Assembly: GCF_013387455.1 (NCBI RefSeq)
Contig: NZ_VWNC01000003.1
Location: 124,001 to 188,000, forward strand
DNA from: Mariprofundus sp. NF
GTDB lineage: Bacteria > Pseudomonadota > Zetaproteobacteria > Mariprofundales > Mariprofundaceae
Length of the DNA stretch: 64,000 bases
Direction of reading: 5' to 3'
In this document: in pieces, positions 8,258 through 17,154 of the stretch
Position numbering within the stretch: position 1 is the stretch's first letter
Layout of the letters: every line of letters starts with the position of its first letter
Notes under the pieces: generated by a model
What the model was told of the DNA's origin: nothing
Databases searched by the model: none
Seen by the model: the letters and a program-made list of their open reading frames with translations, nothing else
Made by a program: the position numbers and the translations under genes

Positions 8258-9571
8258 TTAAAGGGTGGTAGAGAGAGCCCTGAGAAGACCTTCGGCTTTG
8301 TGTTCGGTTTCGATCAGCTCATGTTCGGGATCGGAATCAGCAACAATCCCGGCACCGGCCGCCCAGCAGAGCTCGCCTTTATGGTGCCAGAAGGTGCGAA
8401 TGAGGATATTCATATCGGCTGTGCCATCCCATGCCACATAACCCAGGCCGCCGGTATAGGGGCCACGGGCACGGTTCTCCAGCTCATGGATAATCTCCAT
8501 GCAGTGAACCTTGGGACAGCCGGTAATGGTACCGCCGGGGAACATCGCTTTGAACAGATCAACGACATCCCTCCCCTGTTGCAGTTTTCCACGCACATTG
8601 GAGACGATATGCTGCACGGTGGCGTACTGCTCGATGACCATGCGTTCATTCACCTCAACACTGCCGGGAACACAGACGCGTCCGAGATCATTGCGCTCAA
8701 GATCAACGAGCATAATGTGCTCTGCACGCTCTTTCTCCGACAGCAGCAGTTCTGCCCTTAGTGACTCGTCCTTATCGCCTTCAGCACGCCTTCTGGTGCC
8801 TGCAATGGGCCTTGTATCCACCTCACCATCAGGATGCATGCGAAACAACCGCTCCGGTGAAGAGGAGATCAGCGTCAATTGCTCTCTGCCACTGCCTATC
8901 GATACAAAAGAGGAGAATGGTGCCGGATTCACCCGGCGCAACTGATTATAGAGGCCAGCCAGATCAGTGCGATCAAACGACATCGACCAGAAACGGGCGA
9001 TATTGGCCTGAAAGATATCACCTGCGCTGATATATGACTTCACCTGCTCAACAGCCTGTTTATAGGCGTTGGCAGAGGTGACTGCAGGTGTGGCCAGCAG
9101 TTGCAGAGATGTGTCTGGAACCAGTGACTCCCCCACTTCATCGAGCAGCATCAGCACCGTCTGCACTGCTGATTCATCCCTGGCCGCCAGATAGATCGAT
9201 TCGTTATCAAAACAGAGGGAGAATGTAGGGTAGAGCGTCCACAGCACCGGACCGGCAAGGGCTGTTTTGGAGGGTGGCAGATTCTCGATCAGGGAGGCCG
9301 CTTCATAGGCGGCATAAAACAGACAGCGAATGGCTGGCGAATTTGAATTGTCAGAGGCAACAGCAGATTTCCAGCTGTTGAAAAAGAGCGCCACATGCTC
9401 ATCTGTTGCATCCTGCTGTAGAGAGACCGATTGCCCGTGTTGTGAAACAATGAACTGGCGGCCGACACCGGATGGATCCTCCAGAATAGCGGAGAACTGA
9501 TGCGGAAAAGCAGAAAAAAGGCCGTAAGCGGAAAGCTTACGGCCCTGATTCGATATGACGCGGAATATCAC
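8258..9571 (-). CDS. pabB: Chorismate-utilising enzyme, aminodeoxychorismate synthase component I (PabB) type
   Basis: Aminates chorismate for folate (PabB) or tryptophan (TrpE). 437 aa, PabB-like length (TrpE is usually near 500). The catalytic half holds SAGDIFQANIARFW, SSSPERLF, RPIAGTRRR, EHIMLVDLERNDLGRV, FPGGTITGCPK and GPYTGGLGY. The PIAGT motif has Ala where classical PabB has a catalytic Lys (PIKGT); Ala is the anthranilate-synthase state and also occurs in many annotated PabBs. Location next to fabF, where pab genes often sit, favours PabB. GTG start; 17 nt after fabF. Confidence 0.78.
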   Translation of the reverse strand: MIFRVISNQGRKLSAYGLFSAFPHQFSAILEDPSGVGRQFIVSQHGQSVSLQQDATDEHVALFFNSWKSAVASDNSNSPAIRCLFYAAYEAASLIENLPPSKTALAGPVLWTLYPTFSLCFDNESIYLAARDESAVQTVLMLLDEVGESLVPDTSLQLLATPAVTSANAYKQAVEQVKSYISAGDIFQANIARFWSMSFDRTDLAGLYNQLRRVNPAPFSSFVSIGSGREQLTLISSSPERLFRMHPDGEVDTRPIAGTRRRAEGDKDESLRAELLLSEKERAEHIMLVDLERNDLGRVCVPGSVEVNERMVIEQYATVQHIVSNVRGKLQQGRDVVDLFKAMFPGGTITGCPKVHCMEIIHELENRARGPYTGGLGYVAWDGTADMNILIRTFWHHKGELCWAAGAGIVADSDPEHELIETEHKAEGLLRALSTTL

Positions 9572-9588
9572 GTCAAATGACTCGCCAG

Positions 9589-10833
9589 TTAATCGAACTT
9601 GCGAACGATGACTGTTGCGTTGGTACCACCAAATCCGAATGAGTTGGATACAGCCACCTTGATGTTAGCGTCTCTTGCTTCATGTGGCACATAATCGAGA
9701 TCACATTCAGGATCAGGATTGTCCAGATTAATCGTTGGAGGAACCACACCGTTAAACACGGCCAGTACCGAGAACGCAGCCTCAATGCCACCGGCGGCTC
9801 CGAGCAGATGACCGGTCATCGATTTCGATGATGAGACCATCAGCTTTTTGGCGTGATCACCGAATACCGATTTGATACCCTGAGTTTCAGCCACATCACC
9901 CGCAGGTGTGGATGTACCGTGAGCATTGATATAATCCACATCTTCAGGATTGATACCGGCACGGTTCATCGCAGCCTTCATACAGCGACCACCACCTTCG
10001 CCACCCGGAGATGGAGAGGTCATATGATAAGCATCGCCGCTCATGCCATAACCGATCACTTCAGCAAGGATCACAGCACCGCGTGCTTTGGCTGACTCTA
10101 GCTCTTCAAGTACCAGTACACCTGCACCTTCACCCATCACGAAACCATCACGATCAACATCCCATGGACGGGATGCGGCCTGAGGATCGTCATTGCGTGT
10201 GGAGAGTGCACGGGCAGCTGAGAAGCCACCAATTGCCAACTCACAGACTACCGCTTCGGTACCACCAGCTACCATCGCATCGGCATCACCGCGTGCAATG
10301 ATCTCAAAGGCATCACCGACAGCATGTGTACCTGTGGCACAGGCAGTTACCGCTGCAGTATTCGGACCCTTAGCACCGGTTAGCATCGATACCCAGCCGG
10401 ATGTCATATTAATGATCGTCTGCGGGATAAAGAATGGTGAGATTTTACGGGCACCACCGGCTTCATAAGCACGCATGGTATTCTCAATGCTCACCAGACC
10501 ACCCATACCGGCGCCGACAGCGACACCGACACGTTCAGCATTGGATTCATCAATGGTCAGGCCCGACTGCTCAAGTGCCATCATCGAAGCAGCTACACCG
10601 AACTGGATAAATTTATCCATTTTGCGCGCATCTTTGCGATTGATGAAATCTTCAACATTGAAGTCAGGCACCTCACCGGCGATGGTACAGGCCATACCCG
10701 TCGCCTCAGCATCAAAGTGGCTGATGCGACGGATACCTGATCTGCCTGCGGTCAGGTTTTCCCATGTTACATTAGTACCGGTGCCGAGCGGAGTAACCAG
10801 CCCAACACCAGTGACGACTACGCGTCTGGTCAT
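9589..10833 (-). CDS. fabF: 3-oxoacyl-ACP synthase II (KAS II)
   Basis: Condenses malonyl-ACP with growing acyl-ACP in type II fatty acid elongation. 414 aa. The catalytic Cys is at about residue 165 (TACATGTHAVG) and the two His lie in NAHGTSTPAGD and SMTGHLLGAAGG. C-terminal NSFGFGGTNA is intact. It follows acpP by 6 nt; the gap shows no clear Shine-Dalgarno, so translation may be coupled to acpP. Confidence 0.97.
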   Translation of the reverse strand: MTRRVVVTGVGLVTPLGTGTNVTWENLTAGRSGIRRISHFDAEATGMACTIAGEVPDFNVEDFINRKDARKMDKFIQFGVAASMMALEQSGLTIDESNAERVGVAVGAGMGGLVSIENTMRAYEAGGARKISPFFIPQTIINMTSGWVSMLTGAKGPNTAAVTACATGTHAVGDAFEIIARGDADAMVAGGTEAVVCELAIGGFSAARALSTRNDDPQAASRPWDVDRDGFVMGEGAGVLVLEELESAKARGAVILAEVIGYGMSGDAYHMTSPSPGGEGGGRCMKAAMNRAGINPEDVDYINAHGTSTPAGDVAETQGIKSVFGDHAKKLMVSSSKSMTGHLLGAAGGIEAAFSVLAVFNGVVPPTINLDNPDPECDLDYVPHEARDANIKVAVSNSFGFGGTNATVIVRKFD

Positions 10834-10839
10834 AGGAGA

Positions 10840-11079
10840 TTATTCAGCTTTAGCAGCGATGTAGTCGATAGCGTTCTGTACGCTCTGGATGCCTTCAGCA
10901 TCTTCGTCTGGAATTTCAACACCGAACTCTTCTTCAAAAGCCATGACCAGCTCAACAGTATCCAGTGAATCTGCGCCCAGATCATCTACGAAAGATGAAT
11001 CAGGATTGATCTCTTCCTCATCAACATTGAGCTGATCGGAAACGATTTTAATGATTTTAGCTTCGATTTCTGCAGACAT
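10840..11079 (-). CDS. acpP: Acyl carrier protein
   Basis: 79 aa acidic carrier of acyl chains as 4'-phosphopantetheine thioesters. The attachment Ser is at residue 38 in [13 protein letters not shown]. Start at 11079 is fixed by GGAGGACTTT just upstream and by the family N-terminus (MSAEIEAKI); an upstream in-frame ATG is discarded. Its mRNA leader is unusually rich in hairpins (11101-11335). Confidence 0.97.
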   Translation of the reverse strand: MSAEIEAKIIKIVSDQLNVDEEEINPDSSFVDDLGADSLDTVELVMAFEEEFGVEIPDEDAEGIQSVQNAIDYIAAKAE

Positions 11080-11100
11080 AAAGTCCTCCCGAAAAAAATA

Positions 11101-11335
11101 GATGCGGCTTCTATCATAAGGTTCATAGCCGCACAAGTCTGAACCTTCACCTAGCTTCTGCTAATGCAGAAGATAGTGAAATTGTTACCAATTAGATAGC
11201 ACTCCATGTGCTCTCTAATTTACGCAAAAGCAAAAACGTGGTTTTGCCTTTGCTCACAATTTCAAGCAGTTCCCAGCTTGAAATTGGCAGCACATCCATG
11301 TGCTGCAGCAACCCCTCTGAAATTCATCAGAGACA
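11101..11335 (-). promoter_or_regulatory. Array of about seven hairpins between fabG and acpP
   Basis: On either strand the sequence folds into successive stem-loops: CTCTGA/TCAGAG (11315-11332); GCAGCACA/TGTGCTGC (11287-11306); CAATTTCAAGC/GCTTGAAATTG, perfect 11 bp (11257-11286); GCAAA.GCAAAA/TTTTGC.TTTGC (11224-11253); AATTAGA.AGCAC/GTGCT.TCTAATT (11190-11220); TTCAC...CTTCTGC/GCAGAAG...GTGAA (11146-11180); and TGCGGCT/AGCCGCA (11103-11133). The last conflicts with an alternative AAGGTTCA/TGAACCTT pairing (11118-11147). No coding frame is evident. It would form the acpP 5' leader or the fabG-acpP intercistronic RNA. Function unknown. Confidence 0.8.
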
Positions 11336-11341
11336 TTACTA

Positions 11342-12082
11342 TTACATATACATGCCACCATTTACATGCAGCACCTGACCGGTGATATAACCGGCGGCAT
11401 CGCTGGCCAAAAATGTTACTGCAGCAGCGATATCTTCAGGCTGGCCAAGGCGACCGAGTGGGATCTGGCCAGTCAGTTTTGCATGCGCATCTTCACCCAG
11501 ATCGGCAGTCATGTCAGTAGCAATAAAACCCGGTGCCACAGCATTAATAGTAATGCCGCGCGAGCCCACTTCACGCGCCAGTGAACGGGTCATCGCTTCC
11601 ACGCCGCCTTTGCTGGCGCAGTAGTTGAGCTGTCCGGGATTACCCATACCAGCCACAACTGATGAGATATTAATAATACGACCACCACGCGCACGCATCA
11701 TCGGCTTAAGCGCCGCCTGCATGGCATGAAATACAGAGGAGAGATTGGTATCGATCACCGCACTCCACTCATCCGGCTTCATACGCATCGAGAGATTGTC
11801 GCGGGTGATGCCGGCATTATTGACCAGCACATCGAGACGGCCGAAATGTTTGGCGGCCTCCTGAACAAAACTCTGCATCTGATCGCGATCGGAAACATCT
11901 ACAGCCCTGGCCAGAACTTCTACGCCGTGCGCTTCTCGAATGGCTTCAGCTGCCTTATCAATTGTGCCCTGCGTTGTACCGCAAATAGCCAGATTGAAAC
12001 CTGCTGCTGCAAGCTGCCCCGCAACCACATTGCCAATACCACGGCTTGCGCCAGTTACCAGTGCTGTTTTTCTATCGCTCAT
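11342..12082 (-). CDS. fabG: 3-oxoacyl-ACP reductase
   Basis: NADPH-dependent SDR that reduces 3-oxoacyl-ACP in fatty acid elongation. About 246 aa with TGASRGIG cofactor loop near the N-terminus, NNAG, the Ser of ISSVV and the Y-x-x-x-K of NYCASKGG, and C-terminal GQVLHVNGGMYM. ATG at 12082 is chosen over an in-frame GTG four codons upstream because AGGGGA precedes it. It lies 8 nt after fabD. Confidence 0.96.
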   Translation of the reverse strand: MSDRKTALVTGASRGIGNVVAGQLAAAGFNLAICGTTQGTIDKAAEAIREAHGVEVLARAVDVSDRDQMQSFVQEAAKHFGRLDVLVNNAGITRDNLSMRMKPDEWSAVIDTNLSSVFHAMQAALKPMMRARGGRIINISSVVAGMGNPGQLNYCASKGGVEAMTRSLAREVGSRGITINAVAPGFIATDMTADLGEDAHAKLTGQIPLGRLGQPEDIAAAVTFLASDAAGYITGQVLHVNGGMYM

Positions 12083-12090
12083 GTTTCCCC

Positions 12091-13032
12091 TCACTCGCCT
12101 GCCATCAGATTGATACTGCTTTCAAGCTGATCCGGCGTAACACTCACCCCAACAATCATACCACGTTCGATGCGTTTGACGAGTCCGGAAAGAACCTTGC
12201 CCGGCCCCATCTCAACACCCCTGCTCACACCTGTTGCAGCAAGTTTCTGAATCGTTTCAGTCCAGCGTACCGGTGAGATCAACTGTGCGACCAGTGCCTC
12301 CCGGATCTTCTCCACATCCTGTTCAGTCGTAGCAGAAGCATTGCCCCATACCGGACAGTTCGGTGCACTGAATGTAATATCCTGAAGACGCAGTGCCATG
12401 GCATCAGCAGCTGGCTGCATCAGAGGCGTATGGGATGGTGCACTTACTGCCAGGGGCAGTGCGCGCTTGGCACCGGCCTCTTTGGCCGAGACCATTAGAC
12501 GATCCACGGCAGCGGCATGCCCTGCCACCACCAACTGCCCAGGACAGTTGTAGTTGGCAGCCCACACCTTGTCGCTATCATCGGAAGCGTTTACGCAAAG
12601 CTCTTCAAGTACATCATCAGCAAGGCCAAGAATAGCAGCCATGCTGCCAATACCTGCAGGCACAGCCTGAGTCATGACCTGCCCGCGGAATGCAACCAGC
12701 TGAACTGCATCAGAGAAATCGATCACACCAGCTGCAACCAGTGCTGAGTACTCACCGAGCGAGTGGCCTGCAACCTGAGTTGGCTCAGCACCACCCTTCT
12801 CGCGCCACAGACGCATTAAAGCGGTGGAAGCGGTTAAGAGAGCCGGCTGGGTAAACTCAGTCTGGCCAAGCTTATCCTCGGCATCATCACGAATCAGTGC
12901 AGCCATATCGTAACCCAGCGCATCAGATGCCTCTTCAAGGGTACGGGTTACTACATCAATGCCATCAAACGCATCGAGCATACCTTTGGATTGAGATCCC
13001 TGACCGGGAAAAAGAAGTACAAAATCACTCAC
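12091..13032 (-). CDS. fabD: Malonyl-CoA:ACP transacylase
   Basis: Loads malonyl onto ACP for fatty acid synthesis. 313 aa with the N-terminal FPGQGSQ loop, catalytic Ser in GHSLGEYSAL and catalytic His in SAPSHTPLM. GTG start at 13032 with AAGGA eight nt upstream. Separated from fabH by an inverted repeat element of about 100 nt rather than tight packing. Confidence 0.96.
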   Translation of the reverse strand: MSDFVLLFPGQGSQSKGMLDAFDGIDVVTRTLEEASDALGYDMAALIRDDAEDKLGQTEFTQPALLTASTALMRLWREKGGAEPTQVAGHSLGEYSALVAAGVIDFSDAVQLVAFRGQVMTQAVPAGIGSMAAILGLADDVLEELCVNASDDSDKVWAANYNCPGQLVVAGHAAAVDRLMVSAKEAGAKRALPLAVSAPSHTPLMQPAADAMALRLQDITFSAPNCPVWGNASATTEQDVEKIREALVAQLISPVRWTETIQKLAATGVSRGVEMGPGKVLSGLVKRIERGMIVGVSVTPDQLESSINLMAGE

Positions 13033-13049
13033 GGTATTATTCCTTATTT

Positions 13050-13153
13050 AAACCACGAAGTTCACGAAGCTCACGAAGAAACAGAAATAATGGAAACAGA
13101 GTCAAACAACTCTACATTATTGATCTTCGTGGCCTTCGTGTTCTTCGTGGTGA
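13050..13153. repeat. Inverted intergenic element made of ACGAAG units (full copy)
   Basis: The left arm (13051-13080) is CCACGAAGTTCACGAAG then CTCACGAAGAA. The right arm (13124-13153) is the reverse complement type CTTCGTGGCCTTCGTG then TTCTTCGTGGTGAA. The arms pair over about 30 nt and enclose about 43 nt. It lies between fabH and fabD within the fab transcript. Related copies occur at 34.64 and 55.81 kb, and half copies at 0.58 and 5.86 kb. Confidence 0.85.
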
Positions 13154-13164
13154 ACATAATAATT

Positions 13165-14184
13165 TTATTTTGACCAGCGGAGCAGATTAGCGCCCCAGGC
13201 AAATCCGCCTGCAAATGCCTCAAGTAGAATCAACTGCCCCTTTTCAAGACGTCCTGAGGTATAGAGATCATTCAACGCCATAGGCACACTGGCCGATGAT
13301 GTGTTGCCGTGTTTCTCAACAGTGAGCGCCACACGATCCAGATCCATCTTCAACTTCTTCGCTGTCGCCTGAATAATGCGAATATTGGCCTGATGCGGAA
13401 CCAGCCAGTCGATATCGGAATCCTGCAACTCATACTTGGCCAGGATCTCATTGACCACACCGCCAAGCTTGGAGACCGCCACGCGGAATACTTCGTTGCC
13501 TTTCATCTCAACGGCGGCAGCACCGGCTGAATCAATACGGAAGTCGACAGGCTCATGATGCATTTCAGGTGTCATCGGAGCATGCGGGTGATGCGCTTTC
13601 AAGAGATCGCGGTAGGCACCATCGGCATGCAGTACTGAACCTATCAAACCATTGGCATCATCGGCTGCACCCGCTTCAAGGATAACCGCACCGGCACCAT
13701 CACCAAACAGCACGCAGGTATTACGATCCGTCCAGTCGACAATACGACTCATTGATTCGGCACCAATAAGCAGTACACGCTTGAACATACCGCCGCGCAT
13801 CATGCCTTCGGCCTGGGCCAACCCGTAAACAAAACCTGAACAGACCGCCTGAATATCCCAGGCCGGGAAATCCTTGCCGCCCAGCTTGGACTGCACCACG
13901 GTAGCAGTAGATGGAAAAATCATATCGGGTGTGGTGGTGGCTACAATCAGTGCATCAATATCATCAATAGTGATACCGGCATCAGCCAGAGCAACCTTGG
14001 CCGCCTCTACAGCAAGATCTGATGTCATCTGATCGGCTGCAATAATATGACGCTGACGAATGCCTGTACGATCGGCGATCCACTCATCCGTGGTATCTAC
14101 CAGTTTCTCAAGATCGGCATTGGTCATGATGCGTTCAGGCAGATAACCACCGATTCCTGTAATATGAACAGAAGGGTAACTCAT
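13165..14184 (-). CDS. fabH: 3-oxoacyl-ACP synthase III
   Basis: Starts fatty acid synthesis by condensing acyl-CoA with malonyl-ACP. 339 aa; catalytic Cys in QAVCSGFVYG, His in WLVPHQANIRI, Asn in KHGNTSSASVP; C-terminal GGFAWGANLLRW. The start ATG overlaps the plsX stop as ATGA (14181-14184), implying coupling. Confidence 0.97.
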   Translation of the reverse strand: MSYPSVHITGIGGYLPERIMTNADLEKLVDTTDEWIADRTGIRQRHIIAADQMTSDLAVEAAKVALADAGITIDDIDALIVATTTPDMIFPSTATVVQSKLGGKDFPAWDIQAVCSGFVYGLAQAEGMMRGGMFKRVLLIGAESMSRIVDWTDRNTCVLFGDGAGAVILEAGAADDANGLIGSVLHADGAYRDLLKAHHPHAPMTPEMHHEPVDFRIDSAGAAAVEMKGNEVFRVAVSKLGGVVNEILAKYELQDSDIDWLVPHQANIRIIQATAKKLKMDLDRVALTVEKHGNTSSASVPMALNDLYTSGRLEKGQLILLEAFAGGFAWGANLLRWSK

Positions 14185-15242
14185 GCCTCTACCATCTCCT
14201 GTACAGACTGGGTAATACGGTCGGTAAGATTTGCATCAACCTCTTTGCAGGCTACGGCAACCGCACTGACAAAGGCCTCGGCATCGGCCCCACCGTGGCT
14301 CTTCACAACAATGCCATTAAGCCCCAACAGTGGTGCGCCGTTATACTTGCCCGGATTGACACGATCTTTGAAGCGATTCAAGGCCTTGCGCGACAGTAGC
14401 GCACCGGCTTTAGCCACAAGGCCACTGGTCAGCTCTTTTCTCATACTACTGGCCAGAAAACGGGCCGTGCCTTCCATCGTTTTGAGCGCCACATTACCCA
14501 CAAAACCGTCACAAACTACAACATCAACATCGTTACCGAACAAGTCGGTACCTTCGACATTACCGATATAGTTCAAATCGGTTTCAGCAAGCTTGGTTGA
14601 GGTGAGTTTAATGACATCGGTACCCTTGATATCTTCACTACCGATATTAAGCAGTCCGACACGCGGTGTTTGCAGGCCTTCGGTCGCCTGCATGTAGCAG
14701 GAGCCCATAATGGCAAACTGGATAAGATGATCTGAGGTACATTCAGAGTTGGCACCGGCATCAAGCATTAGTGTGCAGCCATCATCCACAGCAGGAATCA
14801 TCGATGCGATAGCCGGACGATCAATGCCCGGCAGTGTTTTAAGAATCACCTTGGAGATCGCCATCAGCGCACCGGTATTACCGGCAGAGACCAGCGCATC
14901 CCAGAAACCGTCGCGCACCATGCGTGCACCGACATGAATCGAGGACTCTTTTTTACGGCGCAGCGCATGCGATGGTGAATCACTCATGCCGATCACGTCT
15001 GTAGAGGGAACCAGAGAGACCTGCGCTTCAATACCGCGTTCACGCAGCAGTGGCCGCAGAAGCTCCTCCTGCCCGACAACACCAAAGGTCAACGAACCGG
15101 AAAACTGTGCTGCGAACTTTGCCGTGAGCACCATCTCCAGTGCATCAAGCACCATGTCAGGGGCGGCGTCTCCACCATGCGCATCGACCAGGATACGAAT
15201 ATCCCGGCCGTTATCGCTGTTCGTGTAAGCAGGGTCAGGCAA
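14181..15242 (-). CDS. plsX: Phosphate acyltransferase PlsX
   Basis: Makes acyl-phosphate from acyl-ACP for phospholipid synthesis. 353 aa. The conserved opening ILVDAHGGDAAPDMVL follows a short N-terminal extension; family stretches SDSPSHALRRKKESS, AGNTGALMA and VVCDGFVGNVALKT are present. No ATG is available before the conserved core, so TTG at 15242 is taken as the start; its ribosome site is weak. Placed between rpmF and fabH as in many proteobacteria. Confidence 0.94.
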   Translation of the reverse strand: MPDPAYTNSDNGRDIRILVDAHGGDAAPDMVLDALEMVLTAKFAAQFSGSLTFGVVGQEELLRPLLRERGIEAQVSLVPSTDVIGMSDSPSHALRRKKESSIHVGARMVRDGFWDALVSAGNTGALMAISKVILKTLPGIDRPAIASMIPAVDDGCTLMLDAGANSECTSDHLIQFAIMGSCYMQATEGLQTPRVGLLNIGSEDIKGTDVIKLTSTKLAETDLNYIGNVEGTDLFGNDVDVVVCDGFVGNVALKTMEGTARFLASSMRKELTSGLVAKAGALLSRKALNRFKDRVNPGKYNGAPLLGLNGIVVKSHGGADAEAFVSAVAVACKEVDANLTDRITQSVQEMVEA

Positions 15243-15282
15243 TGGAATTGCTTAGTCTGCTGATCGCTGACAAAAGACTATT

Positions 15283-15465
15283 TTAGTCTTCGCTGGAAGA
15301 GGTTACTTCACGGCCTTTGTAGGTGCCGCAATGTGGACATGCATGGTGTGGACGCATTGTTTCGCCGCACTCGGGGCATTCACTCATGCCAGCCGGTACA
15401 ATACGATCATGTGAGCGACGCATATTGCGCTTGGACGCGCTTGTTTTTCTCTTTGGAACTGCCAT
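15283..15465 (-). CDS. rpmF: Ribosomal protein L32
   Basis: 60 aa large-subunit protein, zinc-ribbon form: MAVPKRKTSASKRNMRRSH then CPECGETM and CPHCGTYKG (two CxxC pairs). Strong AAGGAG ribosome site. Order yceD-rpmF-plsX-fabH is the classic proteobacterial arrangement linking ribosome and lipid synthesis. Confidence 0.97.
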   Translation of the reverse strand: MAVPKRKTSASKRNMRRSHDRIVPAGMSECPECGETMRPHHACPHCGTYKGREVTSSSED

Positions 15466-15496
15466 TTCTTACTCTCCTTTCACCAGTGGTGAAAAA

Positions 15497-16030
15497 TTAA
15501 CCATCAAGCTTCAAATTACGTAGTGCAGCAAATGGATGATCACTCTCATCCCGCTCGCACTTGCAGGCGCTTGTATTAAGATTGTTGCCACAACCCTGAC
15601 ACAAGCCTCTGCAGGTTTCACTGCAAATCACATCAGCCTTCCACGCCAGCCAGATATCCTCGCGTAGCACATCAACCAAATTCACTTCGCCGGGCGCTGC
15701 AACAAACTCACAGAGGCTATCACTCTCGTCATCAGCCGACTCCAGGCCAAGCTGAAACTGTCGTTCAGTCTGCCCTGTCACCTGCCAGTTGAATGCCGCA
15801 TTACAACGCGAACAGTGACGCGGCATCTCTGCCTGCCACTGGCCAGTCATGTGAAACAGATTGGCCTGACGTTCAAGCAACATACTCCAGTGCACATCAG
15901 CGCACAGACCGGAAACCACATCAACTTCACCGAACTCACTGTCCTGCAACAGTTTTTTCGGCACGTCGACATCCCATGCCCTGCCTGCCGCCGGAAGATT
16001 CTGCAAAATCACGAACCACTGCCGCTGCAT
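15497..16030 (-). CDS. yceD: YceD/DUF177 protein
   Basis: 177 aa cytosolic protein always found upstream of rpmF; the E. coli protein is linked to 23S rRNA accumulation. Shown by the segment CSRCNAAF in the middle and CSETCRGLCQGCGNNLN near the C-terminus, typical DUF177 Cys pairs. ATG at 16030 chosen: GGAGG lies five nt upstream, whereas the GTG two codons earlier overlaps that site. First gene of the fab run; the 270 nt to the divergent cytochrome gene must hold both promoters. Confidence 0.92.
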   Translation of the reverse strand: MQRQWFVILQNLPAAGRAWDVDVPKKLLQDSEFGEVDVVSGLCADVHWSMLLERQANLFHMTGQWQAEMPRHCSRCNAAFNWQVTGQTERQFQLGLESADDESDSLCEFVAAPGEVNLVDVLREDIWLAWKADVICSETCRGLCQGCGNNLNTSACKCERDESDHPFAALRNLKLDG

Positions 16031-16300
16031 GCTCACCTCCAGACGATTTAAAGCAGGCGCGCATTATCAATAATGGTGGTAGCCGGTCAAGCACCACTTT
16101 CAGGATATAATTGAATGATTCCCTTACTTTTTCAGAGTTATCAAGTAATCAAGGGCACGATGGGACAGGGATAAAACCAATATCCCCTCCAGCTCCCATT
16201 ACTTTCAACTGCCCACAATCACATCATGACATTATTATTTGCTTATATTGTAATACCATGTATTATGCCGTCGAAATAGTTTTGCTAAACTGGAGGAATC

Positions 16301-17011
16301 ATGCCCAACTGGACATTCACAAACATCAATACATCGCTAAAGGTACTATTCACCAGCTATCTAATCGTAGTCGGCATCGGATATATGATGGCATTCACTC
16401 AGATTCTATTCACCCACGGCATGGCAGATGGCAAGGTCGGCCTGTCGGTAGATGACATCGTCTACAGCTACTACGGCAACCGCAACGGCTCCCTGATCGA
16501 GAATAAACTTAACGGCTCCATGAAAGAGAATGCTTCCGATGAAGAACGCTTCAAGATTATCAAATGGGTACGTGAAGGTGCAGATGAGACGCAGTTTAAG
16601 ACCACCATTAAACCGATCTTTGAAAACAGCTGCCTGATGTGCCATAACGCAGACTCAGGCCTGCCTGATTTCAGTACATTTGAATCGGTCAAACATGTTT
16701 CAGAGACCGACAGCGGCGCAAGTTTCGCTTCGCTAACCCGCGTTTCTCATATCCACCTCTTCGGGATCGCCTTTATCTTTATGTTCGTCGGCCTGATCTT
16801 CTCCTTCGCGACAGGCATACCTACATGGTTGAAGGCCTCTGCCATTGCCATGCCCTATATTTCACAGGTACTGGATATTGCATCGTGGTGGTTAACTAAA
16901 TTCGACCCCGCCTTTGCCTGGCTGGTGATGTTCGGTGGTGCAGGCATGGCCGTCGCATTCGCATTTATGTGGGTGGTATCGATCTACGAGATGTGGCTCA
17001 AGAAGAGCTAA
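16301..17011 (+). CDS. Membrane-anchored monohaem c-type cytochrome
   Basis: 236 aa. One hydrophobic helix (about 14-37), a periplasmic-type soluble stretch with a single haem c motif CLMCH (residues 111-115), then three hydrophobic helices (about 150-172, 178-200, 205-230). No cleavable signal peptide is obvious; the first helix probably anchors it. Four-helix cytochromes of this type are uncharacterised in my knowledge; electron transfer in the inner membrane is inference from the haem motif. Good ribosome site (GGAGG, seven nt). Monocistronic: a terminator follows at 17062. Confidence 0.75.
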   Translation: MPNWTFTNINTSLKVLFTSYLIVVGIGYMMAFTQILFTHGMADGKVGLSVDDIVYSYYGNRNGSLIENKLNGSMKENASDEERFKIIKWVREGADETQFKTTIKPIFENSCLMCHNADSGLPDFSTFESVKHVSETDSGASFASLTRVSHIHLFGIAFIFMFVGLIFSFATGIPTWLKASAIAMPYISQVLDIASWWLTKFDPAFAWLVMFGGAGMAVAFAFMWVVSIYEMWLKKS

Positions 17012-17061
17012 GCCACCTGTAACCTCTGCGCCACCTCTCCCCCCCCCTTGGCGCAGAGTAG

Positions 17062-17091
17062 AAGGCCGGCTGAAAAGTCGGCCTTTGTTTT
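17062..17091 (+). terminator. Rho-independent terminator after the cytochrome gene
   Basis: AAGGCCGGCT/AGTCGGCCTT (one G-T pair) closes a GAAA tetraloop and is followed by TTGTTTT. It lies 50 nt after the stop codon and just upstream of mtgA. Confidence 0.88.
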
Positions 17092-17154
17092 GCGCGGTTA
17101 AAACTGTGACCCACCTCATTGGATCAGCAGCCGACAAAGCCAAGCCTCCGGCCC

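Noticed and set aside
8004-8261. Open frame on the + strand between the 58-aa gene and pabB
   Set aside because: It overlaps the start region of the minus-strand 58-aa gene and the end of pabB, lacks a ribosome site, and its translation is of mixed, unfamiliar composition.
13050-13153. ACGAAG repeat considered as a CRISPR array
   Set aside because: Units are 11-12 nt without unique spacers of constant length and are arranged as inverted arms, which is a hairpin element, not CRISPR.
16111-16455. Open frame overlapping the cytochrome promoter and start
   Set aside because: The cytochrome frame has a strong ribosome site and a CxxCH protein; this one has neither and runs out of frame into it.
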